NCBI RefSeq assembly: GCF_029643245.1
Contig: NZ_CP116398.1
Coordinates: forward strand, 496,001 to 560,000
Source: Methylomonas sp. EFPC3
GTDB taxonomy: Bacteria > Pseudomonadota > Gammaproteobacteria > Methylococcales > Methylomonadaceae
Reading direction: 5' to 3'
Length of the DNA stretch: 64,000 nt
In this document: in pieces, positions 25,818 to 36,168 of the stretch
How the letters are laid out: each line of letters starts with the position of its first letter
Position numbering within the stretch: position 1 is the stretch's first letter
The notes under the pieces: model-generated
The model's input: only the letters and a program-made list of their open reading frames with translations
Told to the model about the DNA's origin: nothing
Databases searched by the model: none
Made by a program: the position numbers and the translations under genes

Positions 25818-27374
25818 ATGTTCGGTAGCAGGCGGCGGCAGGGCAATGCCGGACCGGAGGCGCGCCTGCCGGCCAGGACCCGGCGCGAGCGCTACACCGG
25901 CTACGTTTGCGGGATCGCCGCGCCGTTTATCTGCACGTTGGCGGCTTGGCCGTTGCGGAGCATATTGGAGCCGGCCAGCATTCTGATGAGCTATATGCTC
26001 GGCGTGTTCCTGGTCGCCAGCCGCTACGGCCGCGGCGCGTCGCTGACCGCCTCGCTGCTGAGCCCGCCGGTGTTTGCCTATTATTTCGCGCCGCCGATTT
26101 TCTCGTTTGCGATTTCCGATCTGGAAAACATCGTCGGTTTGGCCATCATGATCGTCGTTGCCAGTCTGACCAGCAATTTATTGGATCGGGCTCGCAGTCA
26201 AGCCGAAATTGCCCGGCAACGGGAAAACCGGGCCAACGCCTTGTACCGCTTAAGCCGGGCCTTGTCCGATGCGCAGAGCCGCGAGGCGATTGCGGCGTTG
26301 GCTGCCGAGCGGATACGCGACGAATTCGGCGCCGAAGCCCTCATCGTGCCGGCCGACGAGAACCGGCGCCTGCCGGTGTCGATTGCCGCAGTTGGGCCGG
26401 GTTTCGATGCCGAAGCCGCCCGGCAGGCGTTCGCGGCGAACTCGACTCGCCACAATCAGGGGGCAGCCTATTATCCGTTGGCCGGATCGCAGACCGTATT
26501 CGGCGTGTTGTTGGTCAGAGCGGAGCCTTCGTCGCGCTTGGCGCATCCGGAGGCACTGGCTTTGTTCGAAACCTTCCGCAATCTGGTCGGCCAGGCGCTG
26601 GAGCGCTTGTATCTGGCCGAACGCGCCCGCGAAGCCGGCCTGCAGGTGCAGGCCGAAGCGTTACGAAACGCCTTGCTCAGCGCGATCTCCCACGACTTGC
26701 GCACGCCGTTGACCCGGATCAGCGGTGCGGCCGGCGCATTGATCGACAATGCCGACCGCTTATCGGCGGCCGAGCGCCAGGAGTTTTACCGGGCGGTATT
26801 CGACGAAGCGCAACGGATGGCCGAATTGACCAGCAAGATTCTGGACATGGCCCGGCTCAGCAGCGGCGAAATTACGCTGCATTGCGAATGGAACGCGCTG
26901 GAGGAAATCGTCGGCAGCGCGTTGACCCGGCTCGATAAAGCGTTGCGGGAGCGGCCGGTGCGTACCCAAATTCCGGACAGCCTGCCGTTGTTGTGGGTCG
27001 ATGCCGTCTTGTTCGAGCAAGTGCTGGCCAATCTGATCGAGAACGCTATCAAATACACGCCGCCGGGCAGCCCGATCGATATTGGCGCGGAACTGGCGGC
27101 AGACGGTTTGCAATTGACCGTTACCGATTACGGCGCCGGGATTCCGGACGGCATGCAGCAGAAAATCTTCGACAAATTCTACCGGCTGAGCGGTGAGACC
27201 GAACACGGCGGCGTCGGCTTGGGACTGGCATTGTGCCGTACCATCATTGCCGCCCACGGCGGCCGGATTCGGGCGACGAATCTGGCCGGTAAGGGCGCGG
27301 CGTTCATTATCGATTTGCCGTTGCGCGAGCCGCCGGCGCTGGATTGGGGCGAGACCGGAGAGAGTGGCGGATGA
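25818..27374 (+). CDS. KdpD-like sensor kinase without the N-terminal KdpD/Usp domains
   Basis: The protein has 518 residues from the ATG at 25818 (GAGGG just upstream; a GTG three codons earlier is the alternative). It begins with the four-helix DUF4118 membrane domain of KdpD (~30-120), then a GAF-like segment (~150-275), HisKA with H292 (AISHDLRTPLTRI), and HATPase with ENAIKYTPPG and GVGLGLALC. The ~400-residue cytoplasmic KdpD and Usp domains of full-length KdpD are absent. No kdpFABC pump is in the window. It sits between nhaD and its response regulator, so sodium or ionic-strength sensing is the likely role. Confidence 0.8.
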   Translation: MFGSRRRQGNAGPEARLPARTRRERYTGYVCGIAAPFICTLAAWPLRSILEPASILMSYMLGVFLVASRYGRGASLTASLLSPPVFAYYFAPPIFSFAISDLENIVGLAIMIVVASLTSNLLDRARSQAEIARQRENRANALYRLSRALSDAQSREAIAALAAERIRDEFGAEALIVPADENRRLPVSIAAVGPGFDAEAARQAFAANSTRHNQGAAYYPLAGSQTVFGVLLVRAEPSSRLAHPEALALFETFRNLVGQALERLYLAERAREAGLQVQAEALRNALLSAISHDLRTPLTRISGAAGALIDNADRLSAAERQEFYRAVFDEAQRMAELTSKILDMARLSSGEITLHCEWNALEEIVGSALTRLDKALRERPVRTQIPDSLPLLWVDAVLFEQVLANLIENAIKYTPPGSPIDIGAELAADGLQLTVTDYGAGIPDGMQQKIFDKFYRLSGETEHGGVGLGLALCRTIIAAHGGRIRATNLAGKGAAFIIDLPLREPPALDWGETGESGG

Positions 27375-28069
27375 ACGATGCGGCACCGTTGATTTTACTG
27401 ATAGAAGACGACAGCCAGACCCGGCGCTTTTTGAAAACCAGCCTGGCCAACCGCGGCTGGCGCATCGCCGAAGCCGATTGCGCCAAGGCCGGGCTGGCGC
27501 TGTTGAAAAGCGAGCAGCCCGATTGCGTGATCCTGGACTTGGGCTTGCCGGACATGGATGGGATCGCCGTGGCCCGGCGCTTGCGGCAACTGTCCGATCT
27601 GCCGGTGCTGGTGTTGTCGGCCCGTAGCCAGGAGCAGAACAAGATCATGGCGCTGGATGCCGGCGCCGACGATTATCTGACCAAACCGTTCGGCAGCGGC
27701 GAATTGCATGCCCGTTTGCAGGCCTTGTTGCGCCGGGTGGCGCGCAGTATCGCGGCTAGCGAGACTTTCGAAACCGGGCAATTAAAAATCGATCTGGCGC
27801 GGCGCAAAGTGTTCATCGCCGGTAACGAAGTGCGGATTACGCCGATCGAGTTTCGCCTGCTCGGCATCCTGGTGCGTCATGCCGGCCTGGTCGTGACCCA
27901 TCGGCAATTGCTCGGCGAAGTTTGGGGGGCCGAGCATATTCACGACCAGCACTATCTGCGCATCTACATGGGCCAGTTGCGGCACAAGCTGGAGGTGAAT
28001 CCGGCCCGGCCGCGTTATCTGTTGACCGAAGTCGGCGTCGGCTACCGGCTGGCCGCCGACGGCGGCTGA
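27371..28069 (+). CDS. KdpE-like OmpR-family response regulator
   Basis: The protein has 232 residues; its ATGA start overlaps the stop of the kinase gene, indicating translational coupling. A receiver domain has acidic IEDD, D56 in VILDLGLPDMDG and the switch Lys in YLTKPFG. A winged-helix DNA-binding domain of the OmpR type follows (ITPIEFRLLGILVRHAG, HDQHYLRIYMGQLRHKLE), very close to KdpE. It probably regulates nhaD and possibly the divergent transporter. Confidence 0.85.
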   Translation: MNDAAPLILLIEDDSQTRRFLKTSLANRGWRIAEADCAKAGLALLKSEQPDCVILDLGLPDMDGIAVARRLRQLSDLPVLVLSARSQEQNKIMALDAGADDYLTKPFGSGELHARLQALLRRVARSIAASETFETGQLKIDLARRKVFIAGNEVRITPIEFRLLGILVRHAGLVVTHRQLLGEVWGAEHIHDQHYLRIYMGQLRHKLEVNPARPRYLLTEVGVGYRLAADGG

Positions 28070-28091
28070 AACTGGCTGCGCTTGAAACTTC

Positions 28092-28301
28092 TCAGCCGTT
28101 GGCTTTTTGCAGCTTTTTCAGAATGCTTTTGCTGATGCGGTCGACAAACTCTTCCGGGTTGTCGTAACCCTGTTTCTGGATGAAGTCGACCACCGTTTTG
28201 ACCAATTGCTTGGTTTCGGCGATTTCCTGGTGCGAGCGGCCGCAGCCTGAGCAATGAGTACCGTCACTGGTGCATTGGTCGACGCAAGGGCTGTATTTCA
28301 T
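28092..28301 (-). CDS. small DUF1289-like Cys-rich protein
   Basis: This 69-residue protein has PCVDQC followed by HCSGCGRS, the four-cysteine N-terminal motif of DUF1289 proteins. A predicted helical tail follows (LVKTVVDFIQKQG, ISKSILKKLQKANG). The cysteines suggest metal binding. The function is unknown. It is transcribed toward the response regulator and away from the copper-receptor gene. Confidence 0.65.
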   Translation of the reverse strand: MKYSPCVDQCTSDGTHCSGCGRSHQEIAETKQLVKTVVDFIQKQGYDNPEEFVDRISKSILKKLQKANG

Positions 28302-28630
28302 ATCGTGTTTTCCGAAAAGTTAGGTGATTGAAGGCGGGCTATTGTAAGTCTGTGCCGCCGTTTCCGGCAAAGCCGGCGTCGGGGCGGATTGAATTGCAGC
28401 CGGCGCGATTGTATGGACAAGGCGGAGATACCGCGAAAAGCTGCGGCGCGGATTGCGGCATATCACTTATTTTGCATGTGGCATATAACATAGTTTCAGA
28501 GAATTCATAAAACATAAAATTAGAAATTTATAATATTACAAAGCCTTGCAATTTGGTGCGCTTGTTGCTTGACTTAATTCTGGCCGAACCCTGGCGTTCG
28601 CCCCGATTTCAGACTTTCGAAAGGCAAGCA
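28302..28630. other. intergenic promoter region of the copper receptor
   Basis: This 329-base gap has no gene. The part from ~28460 to 28550 is markedly AT-rich and contains a perfect TATAAT (28529-28534) about 100 bases before the receptor ATG; the matching -35 (CATAAA) is poor. No cobalamin riboswitch or other known leader is recognisable. The long leader between the -10 and the ATG leaves room for post-transcriptional control. Confidence 0.45.
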
Positions 28631-31075
28631 ATGAACAATTTCAATTCAAATCTACCGGCCCATTTGCCGAACGTTTCTACGGCAACTTCCTCCGGCAACC
28701 GGCTGCGCTGCGATAAATGGCTCGGCACGGTATCGCTCTGTTTCGTCGCTTCGGCGTTGGCTGCCGAGACCGCGCCGGAACCGGCCGGAACCGAAACCGA
28801 GGTGGTCCTGGAAAAAGTGATCGTCACCGACAAGTTCCCCAGCGTTAAAAACCTGGGCGCATCGGAAATGGAAGCCGATATTCTGGAAAGCAAGCGGGCG
28901 GCGGTCAGCGACACCGCCAAATTATTGGAGGATACGCCCGGCGTCAGTTTGTACGGCGCCGGCGGCGTCTCCAGTTTGCCGGTGATCCACGGCCTGAACG
29001 ACGACCGGGTCAAAATCGACATCAACGGCATGATCTTGACTTCCGCCTGCGCCAACCACATGAATCCGCCGTTGTCGTATATCGACCGCAGCAATATCGG
29101 CAAGATCACGATTCTGACTGGGGTGACGCCGGTGAGCTTGGGCGGCGACAGCATCGGCGGCACCATTTCGGTACAAACCCCGGAACCGGTGTTTGCCGAG
29201 CCGGGCAAGGATATTTTGCTGGACGGTTCGGTGTCGTCGTTTTACCGCAGCAACGGCGACGCCTTCGGCGGCAGTATCGCGGCCGGCGTCGCTACTCAGA
29301 ACGTCCGGCTGGACTACACCGGTTCGCATACCGAAAGCATGAATTACAACGACGGCAACGGCCAGATCGTCAACTCCACGGCTTACGTCAACCAAAACCA
29401 CTCCGCGGCGTTGTCGTTCAAATCCGACAACCATCTGGTCGTGGTCAGAGGCGGCCAGCAGCACATGCCCTACCAGTTGTTTCCGAACCAGCGTATGGAC
29501 CTGACCAACAACGACAGTATCTTCGGCAACATCATGCACAAGGGCAGTTTCGATTGGGGCACGCTGGAAAGTAAGTTCTACTTCGAGTCGACCCAGCACA
29601 GCATGGACATCGGCGACGACAAGCACAACCGCTATCTCGACGGTACGGTGTCGGGCGGCGGTTTTGCTTTTCCGAACGACAGGATGCCGATGGAAACCCG
29701 TGGCCGCAATCTGGGCTACAAGATTTTGGCGGAAATCCCCTACGGCAAGCGCGATACCTTCAGAATCGGCAACGAATACCACGCCAACAAGCTGAACGAT
29801 TACTGGCCGGCGGTGCATAACGATCCTGGACCAGCCAACCCCACGCCGAATCCCGCATACTGGATGATGGCGCCGCAGAATTACATCAATTTAAACAATG
29901 CCGAAAAGGAGCGGATTGCCTTTTTCGGCGAATGGGAAGCGCGCTGGAACCAACAATGGAAAAGCTTGCTGGGTTTGCGCTACGAACACACCAGCACCGA
30001 TACGGGTAACGTCAGCCCCTACAACCCGAATTTGCTGGGGACCAATGGCAATTTGGCGAACAATCCCGATCCGGCAGGCGCGAAATTAGCCTTGACGGCG
30101 GCCAACGCCTTCAATGCTCGCGATAAAGGGCGGACCAACGACACTTTCGACGTGACGGCTCTGGTGCAGTTCACGCCCAACGACATCAGTCAGTACGAAT
30201 TGGGTTATGCCCGCAAGAACCGCACCCCGAATTTGTACGAGCGTTACGTCTGGGGCGCGCGGAAAATGGATATGGCGATGATAGGCTGGTTCGGCGATGG
30301 TAATGGCTATGTCGGCAATATGGATTTGACTGAGGAAACCGCCCATACCGTCAGTTTGACCGCCGCATTTCACGAGCCGCAAAACAATTTGTGGGAAGTC
30401 AACGTCACGCCGTATTTTACGTACGTCAATAACTTCATCGATGCGGATCGCTGTCTGGTCAATACCAATCCGGCTCGGGACGCCAACGGCTGCCGCAGCG
30501 CGGCAACGTCATACACGGGCGGGCCTACCATCAATAACTTGACGGTGGACAATCAGTACGTCTATTTGCAATACGCCAACCACGATGCGCGGCTATGGGG
30601 TATGGACGTGTCGGCTCGCACCCGCTTGTACAAAGACCAAACGCTCGGCGAATTTGCGGCCCATACCACGATGAGTTATGTCCGCGGCGAGCGGATGGAC
30701 GGCGGCAACCTGTACCACATGATGCCGTTCAATATGAAATTGAGTCTGGACCACCGCTTGAGCAGTTGGCAGAGCGCGCTGGAAATGCAGTTCGTCGACG
30801 GCAAATCCCATGTCCAGCAAATCCGTAACGAAGTTCAGACCCCGTCCTACATCCTGCTCAACGCCAGAACCGGCTACGAATGGGGCAATTTCAGGCTGGA
30901 CGTCGGCTTGGACAACGTGCTGGATAAACAATATTTCCATCCCTTGGCCGGCTCCTATCTCGGCGACCGCTACGGCATGAATCCGACCGCGGCCCCCAAC
31001 GTCACGGTGCCTTGGGGCCGAAACGTGCCGGGTATGGGCCGCTCGGCTTTCGTCGGCGTCACGATCAAGTATTGA
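28631..31075 (+). CDS. oprC: OprC-like TonB-dependent copper receptor
   Basis: This 814-residue protein has a signal region (to ~45, VASALAA), a TonB box-like EKVIVTD, a plug (~85-190) and a barrel ending in VGVTIKY. Pseudomonas OprC binds copper through C143, M147, H323 and M325. Here C140/M144 (SACANHMNPP) and H323/M325 (TQHSMD) have the same spacing and location, so the site appears intact. OprC/NosA proteins import copper across the outer membrane. The start is the MNNFNSN methionine; an upstream in-frame start gives an implausible leader. It stands alone after an AT-rich promoter region. Confidence 0.8.
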   Translation: MNNFNSNLPAHLPNVSTATSSGNRLRCDKWLGTVSLCFVASALAAETAPEPAGTETEVVLEKVIVTDKFPSVKNLGASEMEADILESKRAAVSDTAKLLEDTPGVSLYGAGGVSSLPVIHGLNDDRVKIDINGMILTSACANHMNPPLSYIDRSNIGKITILTGVTPVSLGGDSIGGTISVQTPEPVFAEPGKDILLDGSVSSFYRSNGDAFGGSIAAGVATQNVRLDYTGSHTESMNYNDGNGQIVNSTAYVNQNHSAALSFKSDNHLVVVRGGQQHMPYQLFPNQRMDLTNNDSIFGNIMHKGSFDWGTLESKFYFESTQHSMDIGDDKHNRYLDGTVSGGGFAFPNDRMPMETRGRNLGYKILAEIPYGKRDTFRIGNEYHANKLNDYWPAVHNDPGPANPTPNPAYWMMAPQNYINLNNAEKERIAFFGEWEARWNQQWKSLLGLRYEHTSTDTGNVSPYNPNLLGTNGNLANNPDPAGAKLALTAANAFNARDKGRTNDTFDVTALVQFTPNDISQYELGYARKNRTPNLYERYVWGARKMDMAMIGWFGDGNGYVGNMDLTEETAHTVSLTAAFHEPQNNLWEVNVTPYFTYVNNFIDADRCLVNTNPARDANGCRSAATSYTGGPTINNLTVDNQYVYLQYANHDARLWGMDVSARTRLYKDQTLGEFAAHTTMSYVRGERMDGGNLYHMMPFNMKLSLDHRLSSWQSALEMQFVDGKSHVQQIRNEVQTPSYILLNARTGYEWGNFRLDVGLDNVLDKQYFHPLAGSYLGDRYGMNPTAAPNVTVPWGRNVPGMGRSAFVGVTIKY

Positions 31076-31137
31076 TGGAGCGGCGGCCTCCGGCTGGGCT
31101 GGCGGGAATTATGGCGTTGGTTGATAGCCGGGCGTCA

Positions 31138-31158
31138 CCCCGGCAGGGAGCGCCGGGG
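31138..31158. repeat. short palindromic hairpin, copy 2
   Basis: CCCCGGC, AGGGAGC, GCCGGGG. It shares arms and the first five loop bases with 1096-1115. It lies between the convergent copper receptor and cysZ genes and has no U-tract. Confidence 0.4.
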
Positions 31159-31263
31159 GCCTGTTGCTATGGACGGCGAATGCTGTAGGCGTCCTTGTCA
31201 CCCGGGTTCGCTTCGTCTCGGCGATCCCTAGCGCAAAGTCGACGCAACGGTATTGCGCGGGGC

Positions 31264-32006
31264 TCAGGATGTGGCGGCGGACTCGGTATCTGGGGCCGAA
31301 AGCCGGTAGATGTAAATCGTCGCGCCGATCACTGCGGCTTGGCCGATGACCAGATTCAGCAGCGGCAGCGTCAAGCCCAGGCTGGTCAGGCCGCCGAAAC
31401 TCAGCGCGCCCCAGCGTACCTGCTGTAAAAACTGTTTTTGCCCGGCAAACGCCAGACCGCGCTGTTCCAACGGGTAGGCCATAAATTCCAAGGCCATGCC
31501 CCAGGCGGCGAACCCGGCCCATAACAGCGGGGCCAATAAGTTCACGACCGGCACCGCGAACAACAGCAGTAGCGGCAGCACCCGCAATAGCAGATAACCG
31601 ATCCGGTGCAGTTCGCCGAAAAACACCTTGACCCAGGCCAGTTCCGCCGCCGGTAGCGGCTGGCCGCTGATCAGCGCCAGGGTCTTGGCGGACAGCCGAC
31701 TGTAATACGGCGCGGCGATCAGGTTGGCTAACAGAGCAAAGCTGAAAAATCCGACCACCAGAAAGCTGACGAAAAACAGCGGCCACAGAATCCAGTTCAG
31801 CCAGGACAACCAGTCCGGGATGAACTGGTGGATCAAGGCCGACACCATGTGGTAACCCAGCACGAAACCGCCGGTGTACAGCACCATGTTAATGAACAAT
31901 GGAATCAGCAGGTAATTGCGCAACTCCGGGCGGATCAGCATGCGCACGCCTTCCCACAGGCATTGCACCGCAAACAGCGGACTATTGCCGCTTTTGAAAT
32001 TCAACT

Positions 32007-32013
<7 letters not shown>
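31264..32013 (-). CDS. cysZ: CysZ/EI24 family membrane protein
   Basis: This 249-residue protein has about six hydrophobic segments. It matches the EI24/CysZ fold: [36 protein letters not shown] and the amphipathic region before [14 protein letters not shown]. CysZ proteins in E. coli relatives mediate high-affinity sulfate uptake. Its start overlaps the mtnA stop by 7 bases, so the two are translationally coupled. The start ATG has AGGAG 9 bases upstream. Sulfur salvage (mtnA) next to sulfate uptake is a sensible pairing. Confidence 0.8.
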
Positions 32014-33044
<1,031 letters not shown>

Positions 33045-33361
33045 GTTGTTCGGTTGATGAGGTTATTGGGCTGCGGGCCGTCCAGGGCAAAAGTCGTGGG
33101 TGCCGGGCTTTTCTTGCTTTAGAGACTACGGACCGCCGTGACTTAATTTTAAGCTGGTTCTGAGCGTGGCGGGTAGTTTCCAGGCGTGAGAGCTTGCCGA
33201 TGCGCCTACTAACGGACCCGTCTTGATCGGCATGCCACAAGCTGACCCCGGGGGATTTTTCCGCTGCGTCTTCGATAATCGGGCGGGGAAGGTTAGCTAA
33301 GTTATCGGACTGGGGCGGCTTAACGGTTATAATCGCCCATATTTCATACCCGGAGGCTTAT
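33045..33361. other. divergent promoter region mtnA / mtaD
   Basis: 317 bases between divergent genes, no ORF supported. A perfect TATAAT lies at 33328-33333, 29 bases before the mtaD ATG; the -35 region (about 33304-33310) is weak. CGGAGG precedes the mtaD start. I looked for SAM- or SAH-type riboswitch features here and could not recognise one. Confidence 0.45.
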
Positions 33362-34672
33362 ATGCAGGTCGATCTCGTGATTCAGGCGCGCTGGATAATT
33401 CCGGTCGAACCCGCGGGTCAAATCTTCGAGCACTCCAGCCTGGTGATCAACGACGGCAAGATCGTCGACCTGTTACCCTCTGCCGAAATTGGGGAGAAAT
33501 ACCAGCCGCGCAAGTTGGAAATTCTGGACCGCCATGCCTTGATTCCGGGCTTGGTCAACTGCCATACCCACGCGGCAATGTCGTTGTTGCGCGGTATTGC
33601 CGACGATTTGCAGTTGATGGATTGGCTGCAAAACCACATTTGGCCGGCGGAACAGAAATGGGTCAGCGAGGCCTTCGTTCGCGACGGCGTCGATTTGGCG
33701 ATTGCGGAAATGCTGCGCTGCGGCACCACTTGCTTCAATGACATGTATTTCTTTCCCGAAATTGCCGCGCAACAGGCCGTGCAACACGGTATCCGCGCCA
33801 ATATCGGCTTGATCGTGTTCGATTTTCCGACCGTGTGGGCCGAAAGCGCCGACGCCTATCTGACCAAGGGCCTGGCTCTGCACGAGAAGCTGCGCCACGA
33901 AAACCTGCTCAGTCTGTCGTTTGCGCCGCATGCGCCGTATACCGTGTCCGATGCGCCGTTACGCAGCGTGCTGACGTATGCCGACGAAATGAATCTGACG
34001 GTGCATATGCATTTGCACGAAACGGCGCACGAGGTCGAAGAACAAAAACAAAAGACCGGGCAAACGCCGATACAACGCCTGCAACAACTGGGTTTGCTGA
34101 ATCCGTCGTTCATTGGGGTGCATATGACGCAGTTGACGGCCGCCGACATGGCAGCGTATGCCGAAACCGGGGCCCACATCGTGCACTGCCCGGAATCCAA
34201 TCTGAAACTCGCCAGCGGTTTCTGCCCGGTTGCGGACTGCTTGGCGGCGGGGATCAACGTCGCACTGGGCACCGACGGTGCCGCCAGCAATAACGATCTG
34301 GACATGATCTCGGAAATGCGCACGGCGGCATTACTGGCCAAGGCGGTGGCCGGAGACGCCGGGGCGGTTTCGGCGGAAACGGCCTTGCGGATGGCTACCC
34401 TGAACGGTGCCAAAGCCTTGGGTTTGGAGGCGGAAATCGGTTCGCTCAGCGTGGGTAAGCAGGCCGACGTCGCGGCAATCGACTTGAGCGAACTGGAAAC
34501 CCAGCCCTTGTTCAATCCATTGGCGCAGATCGTCTATGCCGCCGACCGCCGCCAGATCAGCGATGTCTGGGTCGCCGGCCGACAACTCTTGAAAAACCGG
34601 CAATTGACCACGATGGATCTGGCGGCGCTCAACGAGCGGGTTGCGGTTTGGCAGCAGCGTTTAAGCAGTTAA
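33362..34672 (+). CDS. mtaD: 5-methylthioadenosine / S-adenosylhomocysteine deaminase (TRZ/ATZ family)
   Basis: This 436-residue cyclic amidohydrolase has the metal-binding pair NCHTH (H68, H70), the HMHLHET segment, HCPESNLKL, and the final metal Asp in ALGTDGAASNNDLDM. The family deaminates methylthioadenosine or S-adenosylhomocysteine at the adenine. With mtnA divergent and ubiG downstream, the order matches the corresponding locus in Pseudomonas, where the enzyme takes part in MTA breakdown. The exact substrate preference cannot be read from sequence. Confidence 0.85.
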   Translation: MQVDLVIQARWIIPVEPAGQIFEHSSLVINDGKIVDLLPSAEIGEKYQPRKLEILDRHALIPGLVNCHTHAAMSLLRGIADDLQLMDWLQNHIWPAEQKWVSEAFVRDGVDLAIAEMLRCGTTCFNDMYFFPEIAAQQAVQHGIRANIGLIVFDFPTVWAESADAYLTKGLALHEKLRHENLLSLSFAPHAPYTVSDAPLRSVLTYADEMNLTVHMHLHETAHEVEEQKQKTGQTPIQRLQQLGLLNPSFIGVHMTQLTAADMAAYAETGAHIVHCPESNLKLASGFCPVADCLAAGINVALGTDGAASNNDLDMISEMRTAALLAKAVAGDAGAVSAETALRMATLNGAKALGLEAEIGSLSVGKQADVAAIDLSELETQPLFNPLAQIVYAADRRQISDVWVAGRQLLKNRQLTTMDLAALNERVAVWQQRLSS

Positions 34673-34786
34673 TTCCCCGGTTTCCTGTTATGAGGGGCGG
34701 CAAGGCGTTGCCGTCGGCACGCAAAGCTCATGACTAATAACCTAGTAATACAGTAAACTATAGGCACACAGAAAAGGTTTGGCATT

Positions 34787-35494
34787 ATGGCGACAGCAGA
34801 TAACGTTCATCCGCACGAGATACACAAGTTCGGCTCTTTGGCCGAGCGGTGGTGGGATAGCGAAGGCGAATTCAAGACTTTGCATCAGGTTAACCCGTTA
34901 CGGTTGCAGTTTGTTGGCGAATACGCCGATATCAGCGGTAAGCAGGTGGTCGACGTCGGCTGCGGCGGCGGCATCCTCACCGAAGGTCTGGCCCGGCTGG
35001 GCGCCAACGCTCTGGGTATCGATTTGAGCCAGGATTTGCTGGACGTCGCCGATCTGCACGGTTTGGAGTCGGGTGTCGCGGCGACCTACCGCAAAATCAG
35101 CGCCGAGCAGCTGGCCGAAGAGCAACCGGCCGGTTTCGATCACGTCACCTGCATGGAAATGCTGGAGCACGTCCCCGATCCGGCCTCGGTCGTTGCGGCT
35201 TGCGCCACCTTGGTCAAACCCGGCGGTACCGTGTTTTTTTCGACCTTGAACCGCGACCCGAAAGCCTGGTTGTTGGCGATCGTTGCCGCGGAACATCTTT
35301 TGAAAATGGTGCCGAAGGGTACCCACGATTACAAAACCTTCATCAAGCCGTCGGAGCTGGGGCGGATGGCCCGCGCTGCCGGTTTGGAGTTGCAGGGCAT
35401 GGTCGGTATCGAATACAACCCGTTCAGCAAGGCGTTTTATCTGGGTAAGGATGTTTCGGTGAATTACATCGCCGCTTTCAAACGCGCCGATTGA
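34787..35494 (+). CDS. ubiG: UbiG O-methyltransferase of ubiquinone synthesis
   Basis: This 235-residue SAM-dependent methyltransferase starts HKFGSLAERWWDSEGEFKTL, a UbiG signature. The SAM loop is VVDVGCGGGILTEGLARLGA. It carries out both O-methylations of the ubiquinone ring at the inner membrane. The mupP-like gene begins 2 bases after its stop, so ubiG, mupP, yciK and probably sufT form one operon. Full family length. Confidence 0.92.
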   Translation: MATADNVHPHEIHKFGSLAERWWDSEGEFKTLHQVNPLRLQFVGEYADISGKQVVDVGCGGGILTEGLARLGANALGIDLSQDLLDVADLHGLESGVAATYRKISAEQLAEEQPAGFDHVTCMEMLEHVPDPASVVAACATLVKPGGTVFFSTLNRDPKAWLLAIVAAEHLLKMVPKGTHDYKTFIKPSELGRMARAAGLELQGMVGIEYNPFSKAFYLGKDVSVNYIAAFKRAD

Positions 35495-35496
35495 AC

Positions 35497-36168
35497 ATGA
35501 CTGGATTCAAGCTCGATTGCGTGCTGTTCGATCTGGACGGCACTTTGGTGGATACCGCACCGGATCTGATCGCCTGTTTGAACCGGACATTGTCCGCCCA
35601 TGGTTTTCCGGAAACGGCTCCGGCTGCGGTGCGGCCGCTGATTTCCCACGGGGCCTTGGCCATGATTCGGCATTGCGTCGAGGTGGATCAGGCCGAAGCG
35701 GAGCGGATGCTGGAATTCATGTTGAACCAATACGAAGATAACGTTGCCGATTACAGTCGGTTGTTCGATGGGGTGGCAGACAGTCTCCAGGCAATCGAGG
35801 CCGAGGGTTTGAAGTGGGGTGTGGTGACCAACAAGAAAACCCGCTTCACCGAACCGTTGTTAACGGCATTGGGGTTGCGCCAACGCGCAGCCTGCGTGAT
35901 CAGCGGCGATTCGACACCGAGCAGCAAGCCCGATCCGGAGCCGATGTTTGCCGCCTGCCGCGAGGCTGGAGTCGCGCCGGAAAATTGCGTTTACCTGGGC
36001 GATGCCGCCCACGACATTACCGCCGGTAAGCGCGCGAATATGAAAACCCTGGCCGCCGTCTACGGTTATCTGAAAGCCGACGACGTCCCCGAATCCTGGG
36101 GCGCAGACGGCTTGATCGAGCGGCCGCAACAACTGATGGAATGGATACAGGCGCAGATATGCCGTTAA
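35497..36168 (+). CDS. mupP: HAD phosphatase, probable MurNAc-6-phosphate phosphatase MupP
   Basis: This 223-residue HAD-IA phosphatase has the nucleophile motif VLFDLDGTLVDT, motif II VVTNKK, and KPDPEP plus YLGDAAHDI for motifs III and IV. By sequence alone it could be phosphoglycolate phosphatase. The order ubiG-mupP-yciK is that of Pseudomonas, where this gene is MupP, which dephosphorylates MurNAc-6-P in cell-wall recycling; I therefore prefer MupP. It overlaps yciK by 10 bases. The partner genes amgK and murU are not in this window. Confidence 0.75.
   Translation: MTGFKLDCVLFDLDGTLVDTAPDLIACLNRTLSAHGFPETAPAAVRPLISHGALAMIRHCVEVDQAEAERMLEFMLNQYEDNVADYSRLFDGVADSLQAIEAEGLKWGVVTNKKTRFTEPLLTALGLRQRAACVISGDSTPSSKPDPEPMFAACREAGVAPENCVYLGDAAHDITAGKRANMKTLAAVYGYLKADDVPESWGADGLIERPQQLMEWIQAQICR

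Noticed and set aside
25818..28069. kdp potassium pump regulators
   Set aside because: The kinase lacks the N-terminal KdpD and Usp domains and no kdpFABC is adjacent; nhaD is the obvious neighbour.
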